64,000 nucleotides of DNA, from contig CBDDPL010000004.1 of assembly GCA_965232285.1 (NCBI GenBank), forward strand, positions 2,108,001 through 2,172,000. Direction: 5' to 3'. Below, one piece after another: positions 42,097-51,140 of the stretch (positions within the stretch are counted from its first letter, which is position 1; every line of letters starts with the position of its first letter). The translations under genes and the position numbers were made by a program. The notes under the pieces were generated by a model. The model made no database searches. It saw nothing but the letters and a program-made list of their open reading frames with translations, and was not told where the DNA came from. Source of the stretch: Denitrobaculum sp965232285. Its GTDB lineage: Bacteria > Pseudomonadota > Alphaproteobacteria > Kiloniellales > Kiloniellaceae.

Positions 42097-43155
42097 ATGG
42101 AAGCTTACCAAAATTCACGCGACCGCGGCGCCCCGACGCGGGGCTTCCGGATCTCCGCCGCGCGACCTCTGGCCCTTCTCCAGGCCTGTCCGGCTTACAG
42201 CGCCACGCCACTCAGAGACCTCAACGACCTTGCCAAGGAACTCGGGGTCGGGAGCCTGTCGGTCAAGGACGAAACACAGCGCATGCGCCTGGGCAGCTTC
42301 AAGGCACTTGGCGGCGCCTTCGCGGTGGCGCAGATGATCGCCGAGGTGGCCGGAACGAGCGATCTCGAGAGCGAGGCGGCGAAGCAGGCTGCCGCGAGCA
42401 TGACCTTCATCACGGCGAGCGCCGGCAATCACGGGCTTTCGGTTGCAGCCGGTGCGCGCGTCTTTGGCGCGCGCGCCGTGATCGTGCTCTCGTCATCGGT
42501 CCCCGAGGATTTTGCCGCCCGTATTCGGGCGCTCAGCGCGGTGGTGATCCGGGTCGAGGGGAGTTACGAGGATTCTGTCGCGGAGGCGATGACAACCGCA
42601 GAGGCGAAGGACTGGCTGCTGCTGGCCGACGGCTCCTGGGAAGGCTACACGGAACGCCCTGCCCTGGTCATGGAGGGTTACAGCGTCCTGGCGGAGGAAT
42701 GCCGCGCCGCCTATGCGGAGAGCGGAAACTGGCCAACGCATGTGTTCCTGCAGGCCGGTGTTGGCGGTCTCGCCGCAGCGGTGGCTGGCCATATCCGCGA
42801 TTTCTGGGTCGAGCAGCCCGAGATCATCGTGGTCGAACCGGAGGCAGCGCCCTGCCTGATGGTTAGCGTGAAAGCGGGCCGCCTGACCCGCGCGGACGGC
42901 CCCCTCTCCAACATGGGGCGCCTCGACTGCAAGGACGCTTCCCTGTTGAGCTTCGAAGCTCTGCGCCGGGATGCCGACAGCTTCGTCACGATCTCCGACC
43001 AGCAGGCCGCTTCGGCGGCGGAACTCCTGTCTCATTATGGCATCGCGACCACACCGAGCGGTTCCGCGCCCCTGGCCGCCTTGAAAGCGATGGCGCCGGG
43101 GGCAGACAGTCGCTGTCTGATCATCGTCTCCGAAGGCACGACGGAGGGCAGTTGA
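42097..43155 (+). CDS. Diaminopropionate ammonia-lyase family PLP enzyme
   Basis: The 352-residue fold-type II PLP enzyme resembles diaminopropionate ammonia-lyase. The PLP lysine is in RMRLGSFKALGGAFA, the phosphate loop is SAGNHGLSVAAGARVFGA, and QAGVGGLAAAVAGH and LSNMGRLDCKDASL are family stretches. It would convert 2,3-diaminopropionate (or serine/threonine-like substrates) to pyruvate and ammonia. It is somewhat shorter than typical 390-400-residue DpaL proteins. An Lrp-type gene is convergent, seven bases away, and may control it. Confidence 0.87.
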   Translation: MEAYQNSRDRGAPTRGFRISAARPLALLQACPAYSATPLRDLNDLAKELGVGSLSVKDETQRMRLGSFKALGGAFAVAQMIAEVAGTSDLESEAAKQAAASMTFITASAGNHGLSVAAGARVFGARAVIVLSSSVPEDFAARIRALSAVVIRVEGSYEDSVAEAMTTAEAKDWLLLADGSWEGYTERPALVMEGYSVLAEECRAAYAESGNWPTHVFLQAGVGGLAAAVAGHIRDFWVEQPEIIVVEPEAAPCLMVSVKAGRLTRADGPLSNMGRLDCKDASLLSFEALRRDADSFVTISDQQAASAAELLSHYGIATTPSGSAPLAALKAMAPGADSRCLIIVSEGTTEGS

Positions 43156-43161
43156 AGCGCC

Positions 43162-43629
43162 TCAGCCCTCCAGCGGTACCGACAACCCGACTTTCGTCCG
43201 GTCCATGACCACGGAGGTCCGAAAGCGCTTCACGTTGCTGTCGGAGAAGAACAGCCGGTGCGTCAGTTTTTCGAAGTCCTGCATGGACTTCGCCAGCGCG
43301 ATCAGGGCGAAATCCGCTTCGCCCGTGATGTAGTAGCATTGCTGAATCTGCGGCTCTGCCTTGGCTTTGCGCCGGAAGGCATCTAACTGGTCCAGCCGTT
43401 CGCGCTCCAGCTCGACCATGATCAGAAAGGTCATGTCATAGCCGAGTGCTTCGGGCGCAAGAACCGCCTGCTCCGCCGCAATCGCCCCGCTGGCCTTCAG
43501 GGCCTTGACCCGCCGCTGAACGGTCGCCAGGGACAGACCCGATTCCGCCGCGATGTTTTCAAGCCGCTCCCGCGCGTTGGCCTGCAGCATCCGCAGGATG
43601 ATCAGGTCCTCGGCGTCGTGGGCTGACAT
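43162..43629 (-). CDS. Lrp/AsnC family transcriptional regulator
   Basis: The 155-residue protein has the Lrp helix-turn-helix (LRMLQANARERLENIAAESG, LSLATVQRRVKALKASGAI) and a C-terminal RAM ligand domain (AEPQIQQCYYITGEADFALI). Such proteins sense amino acids. It is convergent with the diaminopropionate ammonia-lyase gene, a common pairing for amino-acid catabolic enzymes. prfC lies upstream on the same strand, 18 bases away, so it could be read through from prfC. Confidence 0.92.
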   Translation of the reverse strand: MSAHDAEDLIILRMLQANARERLENIAAESGLSLATVQRRVKALKASGAIAAEQAVLAPEALGYDMTFLIMVELERERLDQLDAFRRKAKAEPQIQQCYYITGEADFALIALAKSMQDFEKLTHRLFFSDSNVKRFRTSVVMDRTKVGLSVPLEG

Positions 43630-43647
43630 CTTCGGCTCCCGGACGTT

Positions 43648-45270
43648 CTAGGCGCGCTCTCTCGTGGCCGTGAACTTGAGCTTCGGCCAGTCTTCAATTG
43701 CGCGATTCAGGTCCCAGCTATTGCGGGCCATGTAGACCGGCGCCCCGTCGCGATCTTCGGCGGCGCTGCTCTGGTTGCGGTCCAGAAAACGCTTCAGCTC
43801 TGCCGGATCCTCGGCATCCACCCAGCGGGCTGAATAAAAAGGCGCGGCCTCGAAGCCTACCTTGATGCCGTACTCGGTCTCGATCCGGGTTGCCAGCACG
43901 TCGATCTGAAGCTGACCGACCACACCGACGATCCAGTCGGCGCCCATCATGGGTCGGAAAACCTGGGTCACCCCCTCCTCCGCCAGGCTCTCCAGGGCCT
44001 TCTTCAGGTGCTTGGCCTTCATGGGGTCGTCCAGACGCACGCGGCGCAGGATTTCCGGTGCGAAGTTTGGAATGCCGGTAAAGCGCAGGCTCTCGCCTTC
44101 GGTCAGGGTGTCTCCGACCCGCAACGTTCCGTGGTTCGGCACACCGATAATGTCGCCTGGCCAGGCCTCCTCGGCCAGTTCCCGGCTCTGCGCAAAGAAG
44201 AGGATCGGGTTGTAGATACCGATGGCCTTGCCGGTCCGGACCTGGTGCATCTTAATGCCGCGCCGGAACTTGCCGGAACAGAGGCGCATGAAGGCTATAC
44301 GGTCACGATGGTTCGGGTCCATATTGGCCTGGACCTTGAAGACGAAACCGGTGACCGGCTTCTCGCCCGGCGTGATCTCGCGCTGATCGGTCGGCTGAGG
44401 GCGCGGCGAAGGCGCGAAATCGACCACCGCATCCAGCAACTGCTTGATCCCGAAGGACTTCAGGGCCGATCCGAAGAAGACCGGGGTCAGGTGTCCGGCT
44501 CGGTAGCTTTCCAGATCGAACTCCGGACAGGCAGCCTGGACCAGCTCGATTTCTTCGCGCGCCTGGGCGAGCTGATCCTCCGGCAAGGCGGCATCCAGCT
44601 TGGCATCGTCAAGCGGCGCCGCGACGATTTCCGCTTCCAGTTCATTGTCCTTGGCCGGGTCGAACAGCATCATCTCTTCGTTCTGCAGGTTGTAGCAGCC
44701 ACGGAAGATGCCGCCCATGCCGACCGGCCAGGACAGCGGCGTCGTGTCGAGCGCCAGGATCTCCGAAATCTCGTCGAGGATTTCGAAATTGTCGCGCGCC
44801 TCCCGGTCCATCTTGTTAATGAAGGTGATGATCGGCACATCGCGCAGGCGGCAAACCTCAAAGAGCTTGCGGGTCTGAGCCTCGATACCCTTGGCGCCGT
44901 CGATCACCATAATCGCGGAATCCACCGCTGTCAGCGTGCGGTAGGTGTCTTCACTGAAGTCTTCATGGCCCGGGGTATCGAGCAGGTTGAAGGTGACGTC
45001 GCGATACTCGAAGGTCATGACCGAGGTGGTCACCGAGATCCCGCGCGCCTGCTCGATCTTCATCCAGTCCGAGCGCGCACGCCGCCCCTCGCCCTTGGCC
45101 TTGACCTGGCCGGCCAGATGGATCGCGCCGCCCATCAGCAGCAGCTTCTCGGTAAGCGTCGTTTTACCGGCGTCCGGGTGCGCGATGATCGCGAAGGTGC
45201 GTCGCTGGCTGGCCGCCTCGCCGATGCTGGTGGGCGCCGCCGGGGCCGCTGCGGGCGCCATTTCGTTCAT
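43648..45270 (-). CDS. prfC: Peptide chain release factor 3
   Basis: The 540-residue GTPase recycles RF1/RF2 from terminated ribosomes. G1 is AHPDAGKTTL, the switch region carries GISVTTSVM, G3 is DTPGHEDF, and G4 is NKMD. KGEGRRARSDWMKIEQARG is typical of RF3 and separates it from EF-G. The length is close to the usual 525-535. I chose the ATG at 45270 (MNEMAPAAA); an upstream in-frame start to 45369 adds a non-homologous tail. It is followed closely by the Lrp gene. Confidence 0.96.
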   Translation of the reverse strand: MNEMAPAAAPAAPTSIGEAASQRRTFAIIAHPDAGKTTLTEKLLLMGGAIHLAGQVKAKGEGRRARSDWMKIEQARGISVTTSVMTFEYRDVTFNLLDTPGHEDFSEDTYRTLTAVDSAIMVIDGAKGIEAQTRKLFEVCRLRDVPIITFINKMDREARDNFEILDEISEILALDTTPLSWPVGMGGIFRGCYNLQNEEMMLFDPAKDNELEAEIVAAPLDDAKLDAALPEDQLAQAREEIELVQAACPEFDLESYRAGHLTPVFFGSALKSFGIKQLLDAVVDFAPSPRPQPTDQREITPGEKPVTGFVFKVQANMDPNHRDRIAFMRLCSGKFRRGIKMHQVRTGKAIGIYNPILFFAQSRELAEEAWPGDIIGVPNHGTLRVGDTLTEGESLRFTGIPNFAPEILRRVRLDDPMKAKHLKKALESLAEEGVTQVFRPMMGADWIVGVVGQLQIDVLATRIETEYGIKVGFEAAPFYSARWVDAEDPAELKRFLDRNQSSAAEDRDGAPVYMARNSWDLNRAIEDWPKLKFTATRERA

Positions 45271-45405
45271 TGACAATCTTTGCTCCGTGGCTTCGGCCAG
45301 GGCTCGCTTCACGAGCCGGACCGTCATTCGGGCCCTTCTATGACCCGAAACCGCCGGAATTTCAAACATTCCCGCAGCCGGACGCGGCCTGCTTCGAAGG
45401 CCGTT

Positions 45406-47253
45406 TCAGTCGTCCTGTTGCGGGATCATCTCCGCGATATCCTGGAAGGCCACCGGATTGCAGCCGAAGAAATACAGCACCTCCCAGGTCACGAAGGCCA
45501 GGAAGCCGTAATAGGCGAACTGGATAACGGCACCCAGGAAGCAGGGCCAGGCCGGCACGGTCCCGGCTTCGGAGAAGAAGACGGCTTCGATAATGGCCAC
45601 GATCAGCGTGATGATCCCGGCGATCAACCCAATGATCGCAATGATGCGCGGCAGCCAGCGCAAAACCGTACAGACATTACCGTGCCAGGCGCAGAATATG
45701 ATGTTGAGGACAATGGAGATCAGCGTCACGATCGCCAGAATCACGGCGATCACCGCCAGCCACCAGGTGAAGAAACAGGCCGCCACGAAGATCATGATGG
45801 CGGTCAGGATCAGCAATCCGACGTTGATCCAGAACCAGACCAGGCAGAGCCAGACCGGCGGCGTCGGCAGCCAGTCGGGCCACCAGGGCGGTGGTGTGTT
45901 GGGATCGGGCTGCGCCACGGTGAATGGCGTCTCGGCGAAATAATTGCAGCCAGACGGCAGCGTAATCGACGCCCGGAAGAGGTGTTGTCCAGCATTGTAA
46001 ACGCGCTCGAAGGTGCGTTCGACTGTCCCGGCGGTCGCGACAGTGTTGTCGAAGCTGCCGCCCTCGTCGGCCAGCTCGATGGTCGCAGGCTCTTCGAGAT
46101 CCTCAGGCAACGCCACCCGCGCTACCATGGTCACCGGGCAGTTGCCGCTGCAACCGGCCTCGACCTCGGCCGTGAGCTGCTCGATCACGATATCCGGGCA
46201 GTCCGGATCGTTGGGTTCCGGATCGGGCGGCGGCGGACAACCGGGCACGGCAACGGCGATTGTATTGCTGCCGTCGTCATAGGTGCAGCCGTTCGGGCTG
46301 AGGAGCACGACCCTGAAAGAGCGGACACCTTCGGCGTAAAAGCCTGAACCGGAGAGGCTCAGGGCGGCTCCACTCTGTGCGACCTCATCCAGGATGCTAT
46401 CGGTTTCGTCCAGCAGGCGGGCATGCAGAAAGTCCTCATGGCCCGGTGGCATAGCCACACTGGCGGTGACGAAGACCTCGCGCTTACCGTCTTCACAACT
46501 GGTCCCGAAATAGGGTTGCGAAAGCACGATCTTGGGACAGATCGCCGGACAGGCGGACAGCTCACCCGTTACCGAAGCCGAACCACAGGCCGTGACGGCG
46601 CGGACCTTGTAAACGCCGGGCGGAAAGGCCCGGCTGCCTTCGAGGACGCGCTCATCGCCATTGATGTAGTCGCTCTGGTTCTCCAACGTATGCGCCACTT
46701 CGTCCTGGTCGACCCAGAAGAGTTCGCCGCCGACGCCGGTTGAGGCGACGCGCGCCCTGAAGGCCAGGTCCCAGAGTCCGGCCTTGTTGCAGATTTCCGC
46801 CTTCTCCACCGGATCCCAGGTGATCTCCGGGCAACTCGGGCCCGGATCTTCGACGCAGGGCGGGACATCGATAACAGCCCGGGAATCCTTGGAGTCCGTG
46901 ACGTCCTCGCCGGTCAGAAAGATGGGTTCGCAATCAGAGAACATGGGCAGCGGCGCAAGTTCCAGGCGGACGTCCTGATGCAGGCCCGGCAGGTAAAGGT
47001 GCTCGTACAGGCGCACCTTGCTGCCTTCTTCCGTCCCGTCCTGCCAGGCAGCCGGATCGTCGCTGTCGGGGTAATAGACGCTGATGGTGGCTTCGCTGCC
47101 GGAGGAGAAGTCCCCGGTGTGAATGTCGCCGATGACGAAGGTGCCGCCGTCGACCTGATGAACCGTTACCTTGAAGATGACCTTGCGGCGCTCGTCAACG
47201 CAATCGCCGCGCAGTTCCTGGAGCTCGAAACTCACCACCACTGGACAGGGCAT
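45406..47253 (-). CDS. Unknown protein: four cysteine-flanked repeats plus C-terminal membrane segments
   Basis: I do not recognise the family. The 615-residue protein divides into four repeats of roughly 95-130 residues (about 1-133, 141-235, 239-339 and 352-448). Each opens with Cys-Pro-x-Val/Ile (CPVV, CPEI, CPKI, CPDI), has a second cysteine 12-17 residues on, then an A/V-rich beta pattern. The first three repeats close with a cysteine; the fourth has its last cysteine at 436, inside the repeat. Proline-rich linkers (PPPPDPEPNDPD, PNTPPPWWPDWLPTPP) separate the last units. Residues about 467-597 are very hydrophobic, with about four membrane helices. No signal peptide is visible. The ATG at 47253 follows GGGGGA. 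Ig/FN3-like beta-sandwiches held by disulfides are a guess. Confidence 0.8.
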   Translation of the reverse strand: MPCPVVVSFELQELRGDCVDERRKVIFKVTVHQVDGGTFVIGDIHTGDFSSGSEATISVYYPDSDDPAAWQDGTEEGSKVRLYEHLYLPGLHQDVRLELAPLPMFSDCEPIFLTGEDVTDSKDSRAVIDVPPCVEDPGPSCPEITWDPVEKAEICNKAGLWDLAFRARVASTGVGGELFWVDQDEVAHTLENQSDYINGDERVLEGSRAFPPGVYKVRAVTACGSASVTGELSACPAICPKIVLSQPYFGTSCEDGKREVFVTASVAMPPGHEDFLHARLLDETDSILDEVAQSGAALSLSGSGFYAEGVRSFRVVLLSPNGCTYDDGSNTIAVAVPGCPPPPDPEPNDPDCPDIVIEQLTAEVEAGCSGNCPVTMVARVALPEDLEEPATIELADEGGSFDNTVATAGTVERTFERVYNAGQHLFRASITLPSGCNYFAETPFTVAQPDPNTPPPWWPDWLPTPPVWLCLVWFWINVGLLILTAIMIFVAACFFTWWLAVIAVILAIVTLISIVLNIIFCAWHGNVCTVLRWLPRIIAIIGLIAGIITLIVAIIEAVFFSEAGTVPAWPCFLGAVIQFAYYGFLAFVTWEVLYFFGCNPVAFQDIAEMIPQQDD

Positions 47254-47434
47254 GGCTTTCCCCCTGACAGCCTTCGCGAAGCCCGTATTTTGTATGCAGA
47301 CATATCACAAATCAGTGAGCAAGTCACGTCAGGCAAGAATGAAGTCCTAGCCGGCTCGACCAAGATCCATTGCCCTGAAGCTCTGGCGGGCGATAAGCTG
47401 CCGTTCCTTAAAACCCCTCCCGGAGCACTCCCGA

Positions 47435-48100
47435 ATGTCGACACGTTCGATCGGTCTTGGCGACGATCTTTACGACTACCTGCTTTCCGTATCCCTGCGC
47501 GAACCGCCGCTCTTTGCGCGGCTGCGGGCCAAAACCGGCGCCATGCCCGAGGCCGGCATGCAGATTTCCCCCGAGCAGGGTCAGTTCCTGCAGTTGCTCG
47601 TTAAGCTGACCGGCGCGCGGCGCGCCCTGGAGGTCGGTACCTTCACCGGTTACAGCGCCCTCGCTGTGGCCAGCGTGCTGCCGCCCGACGGCAAGCTGGT
47701 TGCCTGCGACATCAGCGACACCTTCACCTCGGTCGGCCGCCCCTATTGGGAGGAAGCCGGGGTGGCCGACAAGATCGACCTGCGGATCGCGCCGGCCCTG
47801 GAAAGCCTTGATGCGCTGCTTGACGAGGGTCAGGCCGGCAGCTTCGATTTCGCCTTCATTGACGCAGATAAGACCAATTACGAAAACTACTACGAGCGCT
47901 GCCTGCAGCTCATGCGGCCCGGCGGCCTGATCGCGATCGACAACGTGCTCTGGGGCGGCTCTGTCGCGGATGCCAGCGACCGTAGTGCCGATACGGAAGC
48001 GATCCGGGCGCTGAACGCCAAGCTTAAGGAGGATGCGCGTGTCGAGCTCTCTCTGGTGCCGATCGGCGATGGCCTGACCCTGGCGTGGAAACGCCCGTGA
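47435..48100 (+). CDS. Caffeoyl-CoA-type O-methyltransferase
   Basis: The 221-residue class I SAM methyltransferase shows RALEVGTFTGYSALAVASVL (motif I), FDFAFIDADKTNYENYYERC (the metal and acceptor region) and GGLIAIDNVLWGG. These are the signatures of cation-dependent O-methyltransferases (Methyltransf_3). The acceptor, a catechol-like compound in characterised members, is unknown here. Its last bases overlap the start of the DUF6882 gene (GTGA), so translation is coupled. Confidence 0.92.
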   Translation: MSTRSIGLGDDLYDYLLSVSLREPPLFARLRAKTGAMPEAGMQISPEQGQFLQLLVKLTGARRALEVGTFTGYSALAVASVLPPDGKLVACDISDTFTSVGRPYWEEAGVADKIDLRIAPALESLDALLDEGQAGSFDFAFIDADKTNYENYYERCLQLMRPGGLIAIDNVLWGGSVADASDRSADTEAIRALNAKLKEDARVELSLVPIGDGLTLAWKRP

Positions 48101-48558
48101 GCTGGAACCAGGAACAGATCAACGCCTTCGCGGCCGAAGCCTGGGACGCGCTCGAAACGGCCCAGGCGGCTTTCGAGCGGAACTTCGACCTCGAAGGCCG
48201 CGGCTGGCAGTTGGATCAAGAAGAAGCGACGATCACCCTCTCCGCAGAGGGCAAAGCGTCCCTGGTCTTCGACGCCGTCGCCGTCGGATCGCTGGCGCAG
48301 AAAACCTGGATGTGGGCCTGGGCCAACGACTCGATCCTGGACAAGCTCTCGGAAGACTCCGCCGCGCTGAAGCAATTGACCGAAAGTTCCGGCCTGAAGT
48401 TCTTTGCCCAGCCGGTCTGGGAGGACGCGGTCGAGGACGATGCCTGGAATGCCGCGGCGATTGCCCTGAAGGTCCTGGGCGGAACCGCGGTTTACCGCTG
48501 CCCGATCACGCCCGACTCCAGCCTCTTTGTCCTGCTGCGCGAACGCTTCAACGCCTGA
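48097..48558 (+). CDS. DUF6882 family protein
   Basis: The 153-residue protein has the QKTWMWAWANDSIL stretch near residue 70 that marks DUF6882, a family of unknown function. The N-terminal EAWDALETAQAAFERNFDLE looks helical. I prefer the GTG at 48097, which overlaps the methyltransferase stop; a GTG 12 bases upstream is also open. It is soluble, with no signal peptide. Coupling to the methyltransferase gene is the only functional hint. Confidence 0.72.
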   Translation: MSWNQEQINAFAAEAWDALETAQAAFERNFDLEGRGWQLDQEEATITLSAEGKASLVFDAVAVGSLAQKTWMWAWANDSILDKLSEDSAALKQLTESSGLKFFAQPVWEDAVEDDAWNAAAIALKVLGGTAVYRCPITPDSSLFVLLRERFNA

Positions 48559-48564
48559 AAGCCG

Positions 48565-49029
48565 TCAAAAGCTCGAGTGGTCCACCCGGTCGCCAACCTT
48601 GATTCCCAGGCGCGAGACGGTGCCGCCGTTCAGTTCCAGAACGCCGGTGATCTGTTCACCGGATGAAATCGTCTTGAGTGACTGCGGGACGGTGCGTTCG
48701 ACGATTTTGACGATCTCGCCGTCCGCCGCGATAAACAGCATATCCAGCGGGAGGAAGGTGTTTTTCATCCACATGACTGCCTCGCGGGAGGGTCTGTAGA
48801 CGAAAAGCATGCCGGCATCCGCCGCCATCTGCCGACGGAACATCAGGCCCTGAGCCTGCTGCTTCGGATCGACCGCAAGTTCGATGTCGAAGCGATGCTC
48901 CTCGCCCGCCTCCGTGACGATGGTCAACTCATCCTTCTCGAAGCTTGCCAGGCCGCTCTGCGCCTTTGCGGAAAAAGCGCTGAGCGAGAGGATCGTGATC
49001 AGGAGAAGAAATCTGACGGGACGGATCAT
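48565..49029 (-). CDS. Exported DUF192 family protein
   Basis: The 154-residue protein has a signal peptide (MIRPVRFLLLITILSLSAFS, cut near AKA-QS) and a DUF192 domain. The diagnostic stretches are VDPKQQAQGLMFRR, GMLFVY, MWMKNTFLPLDMLFI and GGTVSRLGIKVGDRV. Function is unknown; the fold is a small beta-barrel found in periplasmic proteins. It is convergent with the DUF6882 gene (6 bases) and 28 bases downstream of the deacetylase gene. Confidence 0.9.
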   Translation of the reverse strand: MIRPVRFLLLITILSLSAFSAKAQSGLASFEKDELTIVTEAGEEHRFDIELAVDPKQQAQGLMFRRQMAADAGMLFVYRPSREAVMWMKNTFLPLDMLFIAADGEIVKIVERTVPQSLKTISSGEQITGVLELNGGTVSRLGIKVGDRVDHSSF

Positions 49030-49057
49030 TGGGGCATTCCAAGCTTACTTGTCATTT

Positions 49058-50269
49058 TCAAAGCTGGGGTCTCAGCGCCTCAGCTACAACATCTCTGATT
49101 TCGGAGCGGACGGGTCCCGGCCGAGCCGGGTCTAGCAGCGTGGTCATCCAATGCTCCGGCGGGTTGCGCCCTTTGCTATGGCGCCAGGTGAGCGCGCGCA
49201 AAACGTCTTCAGCCGCCGCGGGGACGCGCTCGGGGATGTCCTGGTCGTTGAGCACCGCCCAAACGCCGGCCCAGCAACGGCCGACGGACCAGGGGTTATA
49301 ACCTCCGCCGCCCAGAACCACGAGCTTCTCCGCCCTGCCCTTTAGCCGCTGAACCACGCGCCAGAGCGCGCCGTTGGAAAGTCCGAGCCGGCTCATGGGG
49401 TCGTCTGCCAGCCCGTCGGCGCCGCTTTGCAGGACGATGGTGTCCGGGCCAAAATCCTCCAGCAAAGGCAGAACACAGGCCTCCATGATGAAATCCAGTT
49501 CGCTGTCGTTGAAATCTGCCGGCACCGGCAGATTCCGGGCCACACCGGCCGCCCGGTCGCTCACCTCCCCTTTCCCGCCAGCGTCCCTCTTCATGGGCCA
49601 GCGGCCAGCTTCGTGGATGGAGACGGTCATGACTTCCGCGCGGTTATGGAAAGCGTCCTGGACGCCGTCCCCGTGATGGGCATCCACGTCCAGGTAAAAT
49701 ACCCGCGCGCTGCCGCGTTCCAGAAGTTCCAGGATGCAGAGGACCGGGTCATTGAAGAAACAAAACCCGCTGGCGTGATCGGGCCGGCCATGGTGCGTGC
49801 CGCCCGCCGGGCTGTAAACGACACCTGATTGGGCAACCAGGTTCGCGGCTAGAAAGGAACCGCCGGCGGCCGTTGCCGGACGGCGGAAGATCTCGGCAAA
49901 GATGGGATTTCCGTTTCGCCCCAGATTGAAGCGCTCACTCTCCTCAGGCGGGAGTCGCTGATCGCGCTCGGCCCGGCGCAAAGCCGCAATGTAGTCCGGG
50001 TGGTGAAAGCGCATGAGCTGCGCGTCGCTGGCCAGCGGCGAATCGTGATACTGAGAGTCGGGCAGCCAGCCCATGGCACGGCAGAGATCGATGCAGGTCG
50101 AAACCCGCGGTATGGCCAGGGGATGACGCATGCCGTAGGTCGAGTGCCGGTAGATTTCACTCCCGATGAACTGAGGTTCTCTTCCCAACCGCCAATCCGT
50201 TCTCTTCAAGCTGTCGGGCCGGCTTGCCGCGCCAGACGGCGGCTGCCATAGTCGCCGGCCTGAAACCAA
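49058..50269 (-). CDS. AcuC/histone-deacetylase family hydrolase
   Basis: The protein is about 403 residues as drawn. The arginase/deacetylase fold is complete: GGTHHGRPDHASGFCFFND, the zinc ligands in YLDVDAHHGDGVQ, the HEAGRWPM loop, the LQSGADGLADDPMSRLGLSN aspartate and GGGGYNP. Members remove acetyl groups from lysines, polyamines or acetoin-pathway enzymes; the substrate here is unknown. The N-terminus is uncertain: the frame opens with TTG at 50269 without a good ribosome-binding site, and recognisable homology starts only at GSEIYRHSTYG, about 35 residues in. Confidence 0.87.
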   Translation of the reverse strand: MVSGRRLWQPPSGAASRPDSLKRTDWRLGREPQFIGSEIYRHSTYGMRHPLAIPRVSTCIDLCRAMGWLPDSQYHDSPLASDAQLMRFHHPDYIAALRRAERDQRLPPEESERFNLGRNGNPIFAEIFRRPATAAGGSFLAANLVAQSGVVYSPAGGTHHGRPDHASGFCFFNDPVLCILELLERGSARVFYLDVDAHHGDGVQDAFHNRAEVMTVSIHEAGRWPMKRDAGGKGEVSDRAAGVARNLPVPADFNDSELDFIMEACVLPLLEDFGPDTIVLQSGADGLADDPMSRLGLSNGALWRVVQRLKGRAEKLVVLGGGGYNPWSVGRCWAGVWAVLNDQDIPERVPAAAEDVLRALTWRHSKGRNPPEHWMTTLLDPARPGPVRSEIRDVVAEALRPQL

Positions 50270-50336
50270 CCTAAGGGCACGTGGCGTCAGGTCAAGCGCC
50301 GGCGCTCACAGCCTATCCTCAGGAGCAGCAAAGTTC

Positions 50337-51140
50337 GTGACCGGCGCATCCGATCCTCCTGCCCCCAAACGACAGAGCGCGCCACCGGCCAACATCGGTA
50401 TCAGCCTGCGCGGCGCGAGCCTCAGCTACAGGGGCAAGGTGGTCTTCGAGGAACTCGACCTGGATCTGCCGGCCGGACGGATGACCTGCCTGCTCGGGCC
50501 TTCGGGTGTCGGCAAGTCCAGCCTGCTCCGTTACATCGCCGGCCTGACCGTCAGCGACGCCGGCACGAAAGTATCAGGCACGCTCTTTTTCAAGGGCGCC
50601 GCCGAGAATGCCGCACGGATTGCCTACCTGGCCCAGCAGGATCTCTTGCTGCCCTGGCTCAGCGTGCTGGACAACGTGATGCTCGGCAGCCGCCTGCGGG
50701 GCGAAGACGCCGACCGGCCGCGCGCTCTGGCGCTGCTGGAACAGGTGGGTTTGCAGGGGCGTGAGGACGACCGGCCGGCGATGCTTTCGGGCGGCATGCG
50801 GCAAAGGGTGGCGCTGGCCCGCACCCTGATGGAAGACCGGCCCTTCGTTCTCATGGACGAGCCCTTCTCCGCGCTCGACGCCATCACCCGCTTTGAGCTC
50901 CAGGCACTGGCCTCAAAGCTGTTGGCGGGCAAGACGACGCTGCTGGTCACCCACGATCCTCTCGAGGCCCTGCGCATCGGCGATCGCCTGCTTTTGCTGA
51001 CCGGATCTCCGGCGCGCTTCGAAGATCCCATAGACCCGTCCGGCGCAACCTTGCGCGATATCGCGGAACCAGAGGTCGCGAGATTGCAGACCGCCATCAT
51101 GCAACGCCTGACTGCGGCGAGAGACCGGAGGGCGCCATGA
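50337..51140 (+). CDS. ABC transporter ATP-binding protein (ThiZ/SsuB-like)
   Basis: The 267-residue ATPase has Walker A GPSGVGKSS, the signature MLSGGMRQRVALARTLM, Walker B FVLMDEPFSALDAITR and the switch histidine in LVTHDPLEA. The AYLAQQDLLLPWLSVLDNV Q-loop segment matches the nitrate/sulfonate/thiamine-precursor group, closest in feel to ThiZ of the HMP transporter. It has a GTG start with a weak site upstream. The permease gene overlaps by four bases. No binding-protein gene is adjacent. Confidence 0.87.
   Translation: MTGASDPPAPKRQSAPPANIGISLRGASLSYRGKVVFEELDLDLPAGRMTCLLGPSGVGKSSLLRYIAGLTVSDAGTKVSGTLFFKGAAENAARIAYLAQQDLLLPWLSVLDNVMLGSRLRGEDADRPRALALLEQVGLQGREDDRPAMLSGGMRQRVALARTLMEDRPFVLMDEPFSALDAITRFELQALASKLLAGKTTLLVTHDPLEALRIGDRLLLLTGSPARFEDPIDPSGATLRDIAEPEVARLQTAIMQRLTAARDRRAP

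Noticed and set aside
44008..45273. 421-residue open frame antisense to prfC
   Set aside because: Shadow of prfC in a GC-rich genome; composition (Arg, Asp, Gly, His, Leu) is typical of antisense translation.
45280..46347. 355-residue open frame antisense to the four-repeat protein
   Set aside because: Composed almost entirely of Asp, Arg, Gly, Gln and His; it is the mirror of the hydrophobic tail of the minus-strand gene.
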